This document shows positions 8,827-21,195 of a DNA stretch of 64,000 nt, piece after piece. A program made the position numbers and the translations under genes. A model generated the notes under the pieces. The model was not told where the DNA came from, did no database searches, and saw nothing but the letters and a program-made list of their open reading frames with translations. Location: contig CP136575.1 of NCBI GenBank assembly GCA_035196065.1, positions 1,838,769 to 1,902,768 of the forward strand, given 5' to 3'. Each line of letters opens with the position of its first letter. Position 1 is the first letter of the stretch. Source of the DNA: Sphingobium sp. (GTDB lineage: Bacteria > Pseudomonadota > Alphaproteobacteria > Sphingomonadales > Sphingomonadaceae).

Positions 8827-10310
8827 TGACCGACCTTACAAAACTCGGCGTTGCCGCCATCCGTTCTGGCGTTGCCAGCGGTGACTTTACTGCCGTTGAA
8901 GTCGCGGAAGCTTTTAACGCCAATGTCGCGGCTGCCAAAGTGCTCAACGCATTCATCGTCGAAACCCCTGAAAAGGCGGTTGAAGCTGCAAAGACCGTAG
9001 ATGCCGACCGCGCTGCCGGAAAGCCACTGGGCAAGATGGCCGGTGTGCCGATTGGCATGAAGGATTTGTTCGCGACCGAAGGCGTGCAAACGACTGCGGC
9101 GAGCCATATTCTTGAGGGCTTTGTGCCCACCTATGAATCGACCGTTTCGGCCAATTTGTGGAAGGCCGGCGCCGGGATGCTCGGCAAGCTGAACCTTGAT
9201 CAGTTCGCCATGGGTTCATCGAACGAGACCAGCTATTTCGGCAATGTGATTTCGCCCTGGCGGCGCAATGACGGCAGCAATGCCGCGCTCGCCCCGGGTG
9301 GGTCGTCGGGCGGATCTTCGACGGCAATTGCAGCGCGGCTTTGCCCTGCGGCAACCGGAACCGATACTGGCGGTTCCATCCGCCAGCCTGCAGCCTTTGT
9401 GGGTATTTCGGGCATCAAGCCGACCTATGGCCGTTGCAGCCGCTGGGGCATTGTCGCCTTTGCCAGCTCGCTCGATCAGGCAGGGCCGATGGCGCGGGAC
9501 GTGCGCGACTGCGCGATCATGCTGGAGGCGATGGCCGGGTTTGATCCGAAGGATTCGACCTCGCTTGATCTGGCTGTTCCTGAATGGGAAGCTGGCCTAT
9601 CCGGCGACCTGCGCGGCAAGAAGGTCGGCATTCCCAAGGAATATCGCCTTGATGGTATTGACGAAGATATCGCCAACATGTGGGACAATGGCATTGCCTG
9701 GCTGAAGGATGCCGGCGCAGAGATTGTCGAAATCAGCCTGCCACACACCAAATATGCGCTGCCGGCCTATTATATCATCGCGCCAGCAGAGGCATCATCA
9801 AACCTCGCCCGTTATGATGGCGTCCGCTATGGCTTGCGCGATCTGCCCGATGGCGCTGGCCTGCAAGACATGTATGCCGCGACCCGTGCCGCCGGTTTTG
9901 GTGCAGAGGTGCGCCGCCGCATCATGATCGGCACTTATGTACTCTCGGCCGGCTTCTACGATGCCTATTACACACAGGCGCAGAAGGTGCGGGCGTTGAT
10001 TGCCCGCGATTTCGATAATGCCTGGAAGCAGTGCGACCTGATCCTCGCTCCGACTGCGCCGAGCGCGGCTTTCGGTCTGGGCGAAAAGACCAGCGATCCG
10101 CTGTCCATGTACCTGAATGACGTCTTCGCTGTGCCGGCCTCTTTGGCTGGATTGCCCGCCATGTCTGTCCCCGGTGGCATCGACAAGCAGGGTCTGCCGC
10201 TGGGCCTACAGATCGTGGGCAAGGCGTTGGACGAGCAGGGCGTGTTGAACGCGGGTCTGGCAATTGAGGAACGTGCCGGCTTCACGGCGGAAGCGGAGAA
10301 GTGGTGGTAA
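8826..10310 (+). CDS. gatA: Asp/Glu-tRNA amidotransferase subunit A
   Basis: GatA is the amidase that releases ammonia from glutamine for transamidation of misacylated tRNA. The 494-residue product contains the amidase signature, seen as [15 protein letters not shown] and [17 protein letters not shown], which supply the Ser-cisSer-Lys catalytic elements; the lysine is in the [10 protein letters not shown] segment near residue 78. The family length is about 480-495, so this start is well supported, and the ATG overlaps the gatC stop. gatB follows after one base. Confidence 0.97.
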   Translation: MTDLTKLGVAAIRSGVASGDFTAVEVAEAFNANVAAAKVLNAFIVETPEKAVEAAKTVDADRAAGKPLGKMAGVPIGMKDLFATEGVQTTAASHILEGFVPTYESTVSANLWKAGAGMLGKLNLDQFAMGSSNETSYFGNVISPWRRNDGSNAALAPGGSSGGSSTAIAARLCPAATGTDTGGSIRQPAAFVGISGIKPTYGRCSRWGIVAFASSLDQAGPMARDVRDCAIMLEAMAGFDPKDSTSLDLAVPEWEAGLSGDLRGKKVGIPKEYRLDGIDEDIANMWDNGIAWLKDAGAEIVEISLPHTKYALPAYYIIAPAEASSNLARYDGVRYGLRDLPDGAGLQDMYAATRAAGFGAEVRRRIMIGTYVLSAGFYDAYYTQAQKVRALIARDFDNAWKQCDLILAPTAPSAAFGLGEKTSDPLSMYLNDVFAVPASLAGLPAMSVPGGIDKQGLPLGLQIVGKALDEQGVLNAGLAIEERAGFTAEAEKWW

Positions 10311-10311
10311 T

Positions 10312-11784
10312 ATGAGCGAATACCGCATCCAGGGTGTAACCGGTGAGTGGGAGGTCGTGATCGGCCTCGAGGTCCATGCGCAGGTCACGTCGAAAGCCAA
10401 GCTCTTTTCGGGCGCGTCTGCCGCTTATGGCGGGGAACCGAACAGCCATGTGAGCCTCGTCGATGCCGCAATGCCGGGCATGTTGCCCGTGCCGAACCGC
10501 GAGTGCATCCGCCAAGCGGTGCGCACCGGCATGGCGATCAATGCTCAGATTAACCGCTATTCCCGTTTCGACCGGAAGAATTATTTTTACGCCGATCTGC
10601 CGCAGGGTTACCAGATTTCGCAGCTGTACCACCCGATCGTGGGCGAGGGCGAAATCGAGGTGACGCTGGACGAGAAAGATCCGGATAGCCCGCGCAAGAT
10701 CATCGGTATAGAGCGCATCCATGTCGAGCAGGATGCAGGAAAGCTGATGCACGATCAGCATCCGACCATGTCTTATGTCGATCTCAATCGTTCAGGCGTA
10801 GCGCTGATGGAAATCGTCTCGCGCCCTGACATGCGTTCTCCTGCAGAAGCAGGGGCTTATGTAAAAAAGCTAAGATCAATCCTCCGCTATGTCGGCTCTT
10901 GTGACGGCAATATGGAGGAAGGCTCAATGCGCGCCGACGTCAATGTGTCGGTTCGCAAGCCGGGTGCCGAATATGGCACGCGCACCGAGACCAAGAATGT
11001 GAACTCGATCCGTTTCGTGATGCAGGCGATTGAGGTTGAAGCGCGGCGTCAGGTCGATCTGATCGAAGATGGCGGCACGGTGGTGCAGGAAACCCGGCTG
11101 TTCGATCCCAATAAGATGGAAACGCGGTCGATGCGCAGCAAGGAAGATGCGCATGATTATCGCTATTTCCCCGATCCGGACCTGCTGCCGCTTGAACTGG
11201 ATGATGCGTTCCTTGACGAATGCAAGGCTTCGCTCCCCGAATTGCCCGACGCCAAGCGCGCGCGTTACGAGAATGCGCTTGGCTTGACAGCCTATAACGC
11301 GGCCGTGCTGACTGCGGAGGCAGAGACCGCTTTCTGGTTCGAGGAACTTTTGGCCCATGGCGTCGATCCCAAACAAGGGTCGAACTGGCTGCTTTCCGAA
11401 CTGTTCGGCGCGCTGAACAAATTGGGCAAGACGCTGGACGAAAGCCCTGTTAGCCCGGCACAGGCCGCAGAACTGCTGAAACTGGTCGCTGATGGCACGA
11501 TTTCGGGCAGCATCGCCAAACAGGTGTTCGAGATCATGCTCGAAACCGGGCAGGGTGCTGCGGTGATCGTCGAGGAAAAGGGCCTGAAGCAGACGAGCGA
11601 CACCGGCGCGATTGAGGCGGTGATCGCCGAAATCCTTGCGAACAATCCCGGTCAACTTGAACAATATCGTGGCGGCAAGGAGGCCCTTTTTGGCTTTTTC
11701 GTCGGCCAGACGATGAAGGCGATGCAGGGCAAGGCGAACCCGCAGGTGGTGAATGACCTGCTGAAAAAGGCGCTGGCCGGTTAA
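10312..11784 (+). CDS. gatB: Asp/Glu-tRNA amidotransferase subunit B
   Basis: GatB binds the misacylated tRNA, phosphorylates the Glu or Asp side chain and receives ammonia from GatA. The 490-residue product shows the cradle domain ([20 protein letters not shown]), the [20 protein letters not shown] motif, [16 protein letters not shown] and, at the C-terminus, the helical YqeY-like tail domain ending in [16 protein letters not shown] 10312 is one base after the gatA stop and AAGCGGAGAAG nearby can serve as ribosome binding site. All three subunits are present, so a complete GatCAB is encoded. Confidence 0.97.
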   Translation: MSEYRIQGVTGEWEVVIGLEVHAQVTSKAKLFSGASAAYGGEPNSHVSLVDAAMPGMLPVPNRECIRQAVRTGMAINAQINRYSRFDRKNYFYADLPQGYQISQLYHPIVGEGEIEVTLDEKDPDSPRKIIGIERIHVEQDAGKLMHDQHPTMSYVDLNRSGVALMEIVSRPDMRSPAEAGAYVKKLRSILRYVGSCDGNMEEGSMRADVNVSVRKPGAEYGTRTETKNVNSIRFVMQAIEVEARRQVDLIEDGGTVVQETRLFDPNKMETRSMRSKEDAHDYRYFPDPDLLPLELDDAFLDECKASLPELPDAKRARYENALGLTAYNAAVLTAEAETAFWFEELLAHGVDPKQGSNWLLSELFGALNKLGKTLDESPVSPAQAAELLKLVADGTISGSIAKQVFEIMLETGQGAAVIVEEKGLKQTSDTGAIEAVIAEILANNPGQLEQYRGGKEALFGFFVGQTMKAMQGKANPQVVNDLLKKALAG

Positions 11785-11894
11785 CGCCGGTCATAGCGCT
11801 GCGAACAGAGCGGTTTTACACAATAGCCCCTTGCCTTGGCGCAGCATTGCGGCAAGATAATCGTTAGAGCGGCCTTCTGCCGACCGGAGTATCT

Positions 11895-12638
11895 ATGCTG
11901 TCACTGCGAGCCTTGTGCGCAAGCCTGTTGGCTGTTGCCCTTGCGCCTTCGGTTGCCGCGCAGACTCCGCCTGTCACCGAAAAGCATGTCGTTAGAGAAG
12001 GCTTTCGCTTTCCCGCCGATCGCGCGCCGCGCGTCTTGCTTTTCCGGCCGGAAATCCGGGTAGGGGAGCAGACCACGGCCGGTCTGTTCCAGCCAAATGC
12101 CGAATGGAATGAAAGCGCGCGGGCGGCACTGTCCGATGCGTTGCAAAAGGCCGCCGTGCAACGCGGGATAGATCTGGTGATCATGGCCGAGCCGCAGGCC
12201 GAACAGGCCGCGCTCTATTCTGAATATCGCGCATTGTTCCGCTCGGTCGTCAGTGCGGCAGTGCGTCACAAGATGTTCGGCCAGGATCCCTTGCCGACGA
12301 AGGCAGACCGTTTTGACTGGAGCCTTGGCACAGGATTGGCGCAGTTTTCGCCTGATGCCCGGCCCGAATATGGCCTGTTCCTGTTCAGCCATGATGGTTT
12401 TGAATCGCCAGGGCGAAAGGCGGCGCAACTTGTCGCTTCATTGATGGGCGCAAAGGATCCGCCGGGCTCCCATTTGGGTTATGCTGCGCTGGTCGACCTT
12501 GCGACCGGCGATTTCCTTTGGCTCAACGTCGATCTGAAGGCGACCGGCGATGTCCGTACCCCTGAAGGTGCCGTAGCGCGCATGGAGCAGTTGTTGGTCG
12601 GGCTGCCGGTGCGCGCCGGCGAAGAGGTGCGCCCATGA
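11895..12638 (+). CDS. Exported protein of unknown function, first gene of an M48 operon
   Basis: A 247-residue protein with a signal peptide (MLSLRALCASLLAVALAPSVAAQ). I do not recognise a family with confidence. The mature part contains an alpha/beta-like pattern (RAPRVLLFRPEIRVGE, ESARAALSDALQKAAVQRGI, LVIMAEP) and a later GYAALVDLATGDFLWLNVD. These resemble periplasmic or lipoprotein families that build on a CsgG-like strand-helix core, but this is only an impression. The stop overlaps the start of the M48 protease gene by four bases (ATGA), so it is probably translated together with it and acts in the periplasm in the same process. Confidence 0.75.
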   Translation: MLSLRALCASLLAVALAPSVAAQTPPVTEKHVVREGFRFPADRAPRVLLFRPEIRVGEQTTAGLFQPNAEWNESARAALSDALQKAAVQRGIDLVIMAEPQAEQAALYSEYRALFRSVVSAAVRHKMFGQDPLPTKADRFDWSLGTGLAQFSPDARPEYGLFLFSHDGFESPGRKAAQLVASLMGAKDPPGSHLGYAALVDLATGDFLWLNVDLKATGDVRTPEGAVARMEQLLVGLPVRAGEEVRP

Positions 12639-13804
12639 TCCGCCGCCTTGCCGTCATTTCGGCAGCTTTGCTGGCCGCGGCTACGCCCGCTGCCGCTTAC
12701 ACCAATACGGATGCAGCGCTGCTGCCTTCCTCTGTCGGTTACCAGCCCAAAGACGCCCTTGAAAAAGGGCTGTGGCTGGAAATGAACGAACAGGAACGGC
12801 TGATGCGCGGGTCAAAGTTCCTGATCACCGAACCCGGGATCAATGCCTATTTGCGGTCCGTATTATGCCGCGCTGTCGGCAAGGACAAATGTGGGTCAGT
12901 GCGGATCTACCTGTTGCGCACGCCGCAATTCAATGCGGCGATGGCACCCAATGGTATGCTGATCGTTTGGAGCGGTCTGTTGCTGCGCGTTCGTAACGAG
13001 GCGGAACTGGCGACCGTGCTGGCGCATGAATTCGCTCATTTTGAAAAACAGCACTCGCTGCAATCCTTTCGCGACATCAGGGCAAAAACCGATGCGATGA
13101 CCTGGCTGGGCTTTGTTCCCGGCGGAACGCTGGCCCAGATAGGGCTGATCGGGTCGGTGTTCCGGTTCAACCGTGAGATGGAGAAGCAGGCGGATATGGC
13201 CGCGCTCGATTATCTGGGCGCGAGTGGATATGACGCCATGGCGGCGGCGCAGATCTGGGAACAGCTGCGCGGCGAAAGCGAAGCAGCAGCAAAGCCTTCC
13301 AAGTCGGGCGCGGTGAAAGAGGAGGATAATGATTTCTTCTCGTCGCACCCAAATACTAAAGAGCGGATGGAATATCTGCAGGCGGCGGCCGCCAAAAAAC
13401 CGTCCAATGGTGAAAGCGGTGCTGAACGGTTTCATGCTATGATCAGCCCGTGGTGGCCCAGCCTGATCGAGGATCAGGTGAAGCTGAGCGAGTTTGCCGC
13501 GACAGAATATCTCCTCGGCAGTCTCGCGCGCGATGGCTGGACGGCAGGCCTGCTCTATGCGCGTGGTGAGCTTTATCGCGCACGCGGCAAAAAGGGCGAT
13601 TTTGAAAGCGCCGAATCCTATTATCGTGAAGCCATCGACAAGGATGAAGCCCTATCTGAAAGCTGGCGCGGTCTTGGTCTTGCATTGCTCCGTCAAGGCA
13701 AGGCGGAGGAGGGGCGCAAGGCGTTGCGCAAATATCTGGCGCATACACACGGCGCAGGCGACAGGGCGATGATCGGCATGATGGCGCAGGAGCCTTTGAA
13801 ATGA
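12635..13804 (+). CDS. Periplasmic M48-family zinc metalloprotease with TPR tail
   Basis: The 389-residue product has a signal peptide (MIRRLAVISAALLAAATPAAA), an M48 peptidase domain with the zinc motif HEFAH at about residues 130-134 and the downstream EMEKQADMAALDYL with the third zinc ligand, and a C-terminal TPR-like region (about 300-380) around SYYREAIDKDEALSESWRGL. The layout resembles BepA/LoiP-type proteases that maintain outer-membrane protein assembly, so a role in envelope quality control is likely. It overlaps both neighbours by ATGA, making a three-gene translationally coupled operon. Substrate and partner assignments are inference. Confidence 0.88.
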   Translation: MIRRLAVISAALLAAATPAAAYTNTDAALLPSSVGYQPKDALEKGLWLEMNEQERLMRGSKFLITEPGINAYLRSVLCRAVGKDKCGSVRIYLLRTPQFNAAMAPNGMLIVWSGLLLRVRNEAELATVLAHEFAHFEKQHSLQSFRDIRAKTDAMTWLGFVPGGTLAQIGLIGSVFRFNREMEKQADMAALDYLGASGYDAMAAAQIWEQLRGESEAAAKPSKSGAVKEEDNDFFSSHPNTKERMEYLQAAAAKKPSNGESGAERFHAMISPWWPSLIEDQVKLSEFAATEYLLGSLARDGWTAGLLYARGELYRARGKKGDFESAESYYREAIDKDEALSESWRGLGLALLRQGKAEEGRKALRKYLAHTHGAGDRAMIGMMAQEPLK

Positions 13805-14421
13805 ATCTGGCGCGACTGGGCATATTGATGATTGCGCTGACGACGGCGGCCATCCCGATACGCGCCGAATGGAAGGCGCTGCCTGCCAATGAGGACGTCC
13901 AGATCGCCAATAAGCTCATGGTGGCGACACCGGCCGATGGCTGGAACCGTTCAACCGCCCGGCCATCTGCGCGCAGCGAAAGATGGACACGGGACGGGTT
14001 GGCCCTGAATGAGCTTACCTTCTTTGCGGGTGTGATGGATGGCGAAACCCTGTATTTCTCGCCCTTTGGAACGGCCAAGGAACTGCCCAAATTCCGTTCC
14101 GCGATGCTGCCCACCGACATTGTGGAATTATTCGAATCATCGAACCGCATCGTTCTGGATTCCTCGGTGTTCAACATCACCAACGTCGAACCGGCAAAAC
14201 TGGGCAAATATCCCGCCGTGCGCTTCAGCTATAGCTATGCCGCGCAGGATGAAGGTTTGACGCGCAAGGGCGAGGGCGTGGCTGCAACCATCAATGGCAG
14301 GCTGTATCTCGTCAATTTCATCGCGCCGGCCATCCATTATTTTGATCGCGACATTGGCGAGGTGCGCCAGCTTGTCGCCGCGATGGAGCTTCGCCCTCCG
14401 AAACTTCCCTCGGCCAGATAA
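13801..14421 (+). CDS. Exported protein of unknown function, third gene of the M48 operon
   Basis: A 206-residue product with a signal sequence (MNLARLGILMIALTTAAIPI, cleavage probably after RA). The mature part is unlike any family I can name with confidence. It shows a PADGWNRS segment, a central ITNVEPAKLGKYPAVRFSY strand-rich stretch and a KGEGVAATINGRLYLVNF strand, and ends with GEVRQLVAAMELRP. This pattern suggests a small beta-rich periplasmic domain. The ATG overlaps the protease stop by four bases. About 100 bases later comes tRNA-Leu. No terminator hairpin is evident in between. Confidence 0.75.
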   Translation: MNLARLGILMIALTTAAIPIRAEWKALPANEDVQIANKLMVATPADGWNRSTARPSARSERWTRDGLALNELTFFAGVMDGETLYFSPFGTAKELPKFRSAMLPTDIVELFESSNRIVLDSSVFNITNVEPAKLGKYPAVRFSYSYAAQDEGLTRKGEGVAATINGRLYLVNFIAPAIHYFDRDIGEVRQLVAAMELRPPKLPSAR

Positions 14422-14525
14422 GGGCCCGTCGATCATGGCGTGAACCCCGCCATTTTCCGCACTTGCCCTTGGCCCTCTTTGCCGTTAGAGGCACCCGACC
14501 GCACGGCCGGTAAGGGTGTGACGGA

Positions 14526-14610
14526 GCGGGCGTGGCGGAATTGGTAGACGCGCTGGTTTTAGGTACCAGTATCGAAAGATGTGGGGGTTCGAGTCCCTTC
14601 GCCCGCACCA
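14526..14610 (+). tRNA. tRNA-Leu, anticodon TAG
   Basis: The acceptor arm GCGGGCG (14526-14532) pairs with CGCCCGC (14600-14606), followed by an encoded ACCA ending at 14610. The anticodon stem CTGGT/ACCAG closes the loop TTTAGGT, giving anticodon TAG, which reads CTA and other CTN leucine codons. A long variable arm and the 85-base length are as expected for tRNA-Leu, and the T-arm contains GGTTCGAGTCC. Confidence 0.97.
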
Positions 14611-14701
14611 CTTCCGCGAAATGCCCGGCCCCATACCGAGGTCGTCCAAAGATTTTTTGCAGCGCCAGCCGGCGCAGATTTTGAGGATTAGAGTTTCTAC
14701 C

Positions 14702-16189
14702 ATGCAAGCCCAGGAAACACAGAATGAAGGCCTGAAGCGGGCCTATCGCATGACGGTTACCGTTGCCGATATCGAAGCGCGGATCGACGCCGAAGTGAAG
14801 AAGATCGCACCGCAGGTGCGCATGCCCGGCTTCCGTCCCGGCAAGGTGCCGGCGAACCTGGTCAAGAAGATGCACAAGGATTCGCTGCTTCAGGAAGCGC
14901 TGAACAGCTCTATCCAGGAAGGCGTTCAGAAAACCATCACCGATAACAAGCTGCGCCCTGCAACCCAGCCGCATGTGCATCTCGACAATGATTATGCACC
15001 GGGCAAGGATGCGGTCGTGGACTTTCATTTCGAAGTGCTGCCCGCCATTCCCGAAGTTGCGATTGACGGACTTGAACTGGAACGCCTGACGGTTGAGGCC
15101 GAAGGTGCCGAAGTCGATGCGGCGATTGCCCGCCTTGCAGAAGGCCACAAGAATTTCGAAACCGCCGCCAAAACCTACAAGGCTGCGAAGGGCGACGTTG
15201 TTGTCATCGATTTCGAAGGTAAGGTTGATGGCGTGCCGTTCGAAGGCGGCAAGGGTGAAGGCATGTCGGTCGAGCTTGGCTCGGGTCAGCTCATCCCCGG
15301 TTTTGAAGACCAGCTGGAAGGCGTCAAGGCCAATGACAGCAAGGTCATCAACGTCACTTTCCCCGAAGATTATGGCGCCAAGGAACTTGCCGGCAAGGCA
15401 GCGACCTTTGACATCGTCGTCGGCGAAGTGAAAAAGCCGACTGAGAGCAAGGCTGATGACAGCCTGGCCCAGGCATTCGGCCTTGACGGCATCGACAAGC
15501 TCAAGGAGCTTATGAAGGCGCAGGTCGAGCAGGAACTGAACGGCCTGACCCGCACCTATATGAAGCGCCAGCTGCTCGACCAGCTTGCCGCTGCTCATGA
15601 TTTCGAAGTTCCGCCCTCAATGGTCGAGGCTGAATTCGACCAGATCTGGGCTCAGCTTGAGCAGGAAGCTACACGTGAGGAAGATCCTGAAGCGGCCCGC
15701 AAGGAAATGGAAGCCGAACGCGAGGATTATCGCGACATCGCGGTCCGCCGCGTGCGTTTGGGGCTTCTGCTCTCCGAAATCGGCCAAGCCAATGGCGTCG
15801 AAGTCAGCGGTCAGGAAATGAACATGCTGGTGACCCAGGCTGCCCAGCAATACCGCCAAGAAGACCGTCAGCGTTTCGTGCAATATTTGCAGGAAAACCC
15901 GATGGCCGCAGCCCAGCTGCGCGCGCCTTTGTTCGAGGACAAGGTTGTCGACTTCCTGTTCGATAAAGCGAAGGTCAGCGAAAAGACCGTGACCCGCGCC
16001 GATCTGGAAGCAGCGATCGAAGCAGAGCCCGATGCCAAGCCGGCAAAGAAGGCCCCTGCGAAGAAGGCTGCCGCCAAGAAGGAAGCTGCTGAAGAAAAGC
16101 CCGCTAAAAAGGCGAAGGAAGCTGCCAAGGACGAAGACGAAAAGCCTGCGAAAAAGGCTCCTGCCAAGAAGGCCGCTGCCAAGAAATAA
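14702..16189 (+). CDS. tig: Trigger factor with an unusual Lys/Ala-rich C-terminal tail
   Basis: Trigger factor is the ribosome-bound chaperone and prolyl isomerase that receives nascent chains. The 495-residue product has the ribosome-binding N domain with FRPGKVP (the family GFRxGKxP loop), an FKBP-type PPIase domain around residues 150-245 (GDVVVIDFEGKVDG, SGQLIPGFEDQLEG) and the helical C domain. After about residue 440 comes a tail of some 53 residues made of PAKKA and AAAKK repeats, which most trigger factors lack. Start ATG 14702 follows tRNA-Leu by about 90 bases. In many bacteria clpP and clpX come next; here katG lies between on the opposite strand. Confidence 0.96.
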   Translation: MQAQETQNEGLKRAYRMTVTVADIEARIDAEVKKIAPQVRMPGFRPGKVPANLVKKMHKDSLLQEALNSSIQEGVQKTITDNKLRPATQPHVHLDNDYAPGKDAVVDFHFEVLPAIPEVAIDGLELERLTVEAEGAEVDAAIARLAEGHKNFETAAKTYKAAKGDVVVIDFEGKVDGVPFEGGKGEGMSVELGSGQLIPGFEDQLEGVKANDSKVINVTFPEDYGAKELAGKAATFDIVVGEVKKPTESKADDSLAQAFGLDGIDKLKELMKAQVEQELNGLTRTYMKRQLLDQLAAAHDFEVPPSMVEAEFDQIWAQLEQEATREEDPEAARKEMEAEREDYRDIAVRRVRLGLLLSEIGQANGVEVSGQEMNMLVTQAAQQYRQEDRQRFVQYLQENPMAAAQLRAPLFEDKVVDFLFDKAKVSEKTVTRADLEAAIEAEPDAKPAKKAPAKKAAAKKEAAEEKPAKKAKEAAKDEDEKPAKKAPAKKAAAKK

Positions 16190-16212
16190 TCCGCCGCTAA
16201 CGGTGAATCAAA

Positions 16213-16245
16213 AAAGGGCCCGGTGAAAACCGGGCCCTTTTTCTT
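16213..16245 (+). terminator. Rho-independent terminator of tig
   Basis: AAAGGGCCCGG followed by a short loop and CCGGGCCCTTTTTCTTT forms a GC-rich hairpin with a T-run, 24 bases after the tig stop. The A-tract before the hairpin makes it plausible on both strands, but katG has its own hairpin closer to its end. Confidence 0.85.
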
Positions 16246-16330
16246 TGCCTTGCGTCGGTTCAGACCTTTTCCTTTGGAGCCATAATCAACCCTTTCGGGC
16301 TGACCGGAAAATGTCTGTTGGCGCAGGCTG

Positions 16331-16370
16331 AAAATTTTCCGGCCGCGCCCGGTTAAAGGGGCGCGGCCGG
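16331..16370 (-). terminator. Probable terminator of katG
   Basis: A perfect 12-base stem (CCGGCCGCGCCC at 16339-16350 against GGGCGCGGCCGG at 16359-16370) with an eight-base loop lies 11 bases beyond the katG stop. Read on the minus strand it is followed by AAAATTTTC, a weak T-run. Confidence 0.65.
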
Positions 16371-16380
16371 CGATATTTGC

Positions 16381-18893
<2,513 letters not shown>

Positions 18894-19529
18894 ATGCGCG
18901 ATAATTTTTACGATCCCGTTCAGGCTCTTGTCCCCGTCGTCATCGAACAGTCGAACCGGGGTGAGCGCAGCTGGGACATTTTTTCGCGCCTTTTGCGGGA
19001 GCGGATCATCTTCGTAACCGGCGAAGTCGAAGATGGCATGGCCTCAATCATCACCGCCCAGTTGCTCTTCCTTGAATCGGACAATCCGAAAAAGGATATT
19101 TGGATGTACATCAACTCGCCCGGCGGCGTTGTGACCGCGGGCATGGCTATCCATGACACGATGCAATATATCCGGCCGCGCGTTGGCACGGTCTGCATCG
19201 GTCAGGCGGCGTCGATGGGCAGCTTCCTTCTGGCAGCAGGCGAACCGGGCATGCGCATCGCGCTTACCAACAGCCGGATCATGGTGCACCAGCCTTCGGG
19301 CGGCGCGCGCGGGATGGCATCGGATATCCAGATTCAGGCTAATGAGATCCTTCGTATCCGCAAGCGGATGAATGATCTTTATGCAAAATACACGGGCAAG
19401 TCTTTGAAAGAAATTGAAAAGGCGATGGATCGCGACACATTCCTCGAGGCAGAAGAGGCGAGGGCCTTCGGCCTGGTGGATGAAGTGTATCACAAGCGTC
19501 CGGCTGCCAATGAAGGCAGCGAAAGCTGA
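18894..19529 (+). CDS. clpP: ATP-dependent Clp protease proteolytic subunit
   Basis: ClpP forms the tetradecameric serine protease chamber fed by ClpX or ClpA. The 211-residue product has the catalytic serine in [12 protein letters not shown], the histidine in [13 protein letters not shown] and the aspartate in the [13 protein letters not shown] helix region, plus the hydrophobic-cleft strand [12 protein letters not shown] 18894 is used because GAGGA lies four bases before it; upstream in-frame codons add only eight unlike residues. clpX follows after 146 bases on the same strand. Confidence 0.96.
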   Translation: MRDNFYDPVQALVPVVIEQSNRGERSWDIFSRLLRERIIFVTGEVEDGMASIITAQLLFLESDNPKKDIWMYINSPGGVVTAGMAIHDTMQYIRPRVGTVCIGQAASMGSFLLAAGEPGMRIALTNSRIMVHQPSGGARGMASDIQIQANEILRIRKRMNDLYAKYTGKSLKEIEKAMDRDTFLEAEEARAFGLVDEVYHKRPAANEGSES

Positions 19530-19675
19530 GTATCGAAGCAAAAATAAACCGAAAATCCACCGCATATTGCAAGCGGAATGACGGATGTTTCGGCTATTGC
19601 GAAATTGTGACGTGGCGGTAGGATGGCCGATACAGGTGCATCCCTGATCTTCTGCGCACGGGAAACAGGTAGGTT

Positions 19676-20938
19676 ATGACGAAATTGAGCGGCTCCGACA
19701 CCAAGAGCACCCTTTACTGCTCCTTCTGCGGCAAGTCACAGCATGAAGTGCGCAAACTGATCGCGGGACCGACCGTGTTCATTTGCGACGAATGCGTCGA
19801 TCTGTGCAACGACATCATCCGTGAGGAAACCAAGGGTGCGTTGACCGGCAGGAAGGATGGCGAAGTCCCGACACCGCAGGAAATCTGCGAAGTCTTGGAC
19901 GATTATGTCATCGGTCAGCCGCGCGCCAAGCGCGTGTTGTCGGTTGCGGTGCATAACCATTACAAGCGCCTGAACCATGCCCAGAAAAGCAATGATGTCG
20001 AACTTGCAAAGTCGAACATCCTGCTCATCGGCCCCACGGGTTGCGGCAAGACGCTGCTCGCCCAGACACTGGCGAAAACCTTCGATGTTCCCTTCACCAT
20101 GGCCGATGCAACGACATTGACCGAGGCCGGCTATGTCGGTGAAGATGTCGAGAATATCATTCTCAAGCTGCTCCAGGCGTCCGACTATAATGTTGAGCGC
20201 GCACAGCGCGGCATCGTCTATATCGACGAAATCGACAAGATCAGCCGTAAGGCAGAAAACCCCTCGATTACGCGCGACGTATCGGGTGAGGGCGTCCAGC
20301 AGGCGCTGCTGAAACTGATGGAAGGCACCACTGCCAGCGTGCCGCCGCAGGGCGGGCGCAAACATCCGCAGCAGGAATTTCTGCAGGTCGATACGACCAA
20401 CATATTGTTCATCTGTGGCGGCGCTTTCGCCGGCCTCGAAAAGATCATTTCCAACCGGCTTGAAGGCAAGTCGATCGGTTTTGGCGCGCATGTTGCCGAT
20501 CCCGATGAACGCCGCACTGGCGAAGTTTTGAAACAGATCGAGCCCGAGGATCTGCTGAAATACGGCCTGATCCCGGAATTTGTCGGTCGTCTGCCGGTCA
20601 CGGCGACGCTGGAAGACCTTGATGTGCCTGCGCTGGTCAAGATCCTTGCCGAGCCGAAGAATGCCCTCGTCAAACAATATCGCAAGCTGTTCGAAATGGA
20701 GAGTGTCGGCCTGACCTTCACCGACGACGCGCTTGAGGCTGTCGCGAAGAAGGCGATTGAGCGTAAGACGGGCGCGCGCGGCCTGCGTTCTATCCTTGAA
20801 GCGATCCTGCTCGATACGATGTTCGAACTGCCGTCGATGCACGGCGTTAGCGAGATTGTCGTTGACAAGGATGTCGTGGAAGGTCGCAAGGAACCTGTGC
20901 GGGTGTTTTCCGAGCAGGCGAAGGAAGACGCGGCGTAA
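19676..20938 (+). CDS. clpX: Clp protease ATP-binding subunit ClpX
   Basis: ClpX is the AAA+ unfoldase that delivers tagged proteins to ClpP; in alphaproteobacteria ClpXP also degrades cell-cycle regulators such as CtrA. The 420-residue product has the N-terminal zinc-binding domain (CSFCGK and CDECVDLC, residues 15-41), the Walker A segment [15 protein letters not shown] near residue 120, the Walker B region VYIDEIDKI, the pore loop GYVGEDVE and the [11 protein letters not shown] sensor-2 region. No lon gene follows; next on the strand is a TonB-dependent receptor. A short TGTTGCA/TGCAACA hairpin after the stop has no T-run, so I do not call it a terminator. Confidence 0.97.
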   Translation: MTKLSGSDTKSTLYCSFCGKSQHEVRKLIAGPTVFICDECVDLCNDIIREETKGALTGRKDGEVPTPQEICEVLDDYVIGQPRAKRVLSVAVHNHYKRLNHAQKSNDVELAKSNILLIGPTGCGKTLLAQTLAKTFDVPFTMADATTLTEAGYVGEDVENIILKLLQASDYNVERAQRGIVYIDEIDKISRKAENPSITRDVSGEGVQQALLKLMEGTTASVPPQGGRKHPQQEFLQVDTTNILFICGGAFAGLEKIISNRLEGKSIGFGAHVADPDERRTGEVLKQIEPEDLLKYGLIPEFVGRLPVTATLEDLDVPALVKILAEPKNALVKQYRKLFEMESVGLTFTDDALEAVAKKAIERKTGARGLRSILEAILLDTMFELPSMHGVSEIVVDKDVVEGRKEPVRVFSEQAKEDAA

Positions 20939-21195
20939 TTTTTTCGTCGCCTGTTGCAAGGATGCAACAGCAGCTTTTGTTGGTTAACAAATAGATGAAA
21001 AACAAGCGCTTACTGAGCGCTATGTTGACCCCTGCGTCGCCATTTCGGCATGTTTCATGCTGCATGGCAGCAATTGTCACCAAGCTGACTTAATCAGCGG
21101 CCAATGCAGCCATAAGCCTGGCTTTGCCGAATCGGCATTTCAAGCTAACGGCGCGTCATTGGGGCGGCTGCCCCATGAAACATAGGGGTTTTCCA

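Noticed and set aside
14318-15598. Minus-strand open frame of 426 codons over the M48 operon end, tRNA-Leu and trigger factor
   Set aside because: It runs through a tRNA and antisense to tig; no domain is recognisable.
20939-20980. Terminator after clpX
   Set aside because: The TGTTGCA/TGCAACA hairpin is short and has no T-run.
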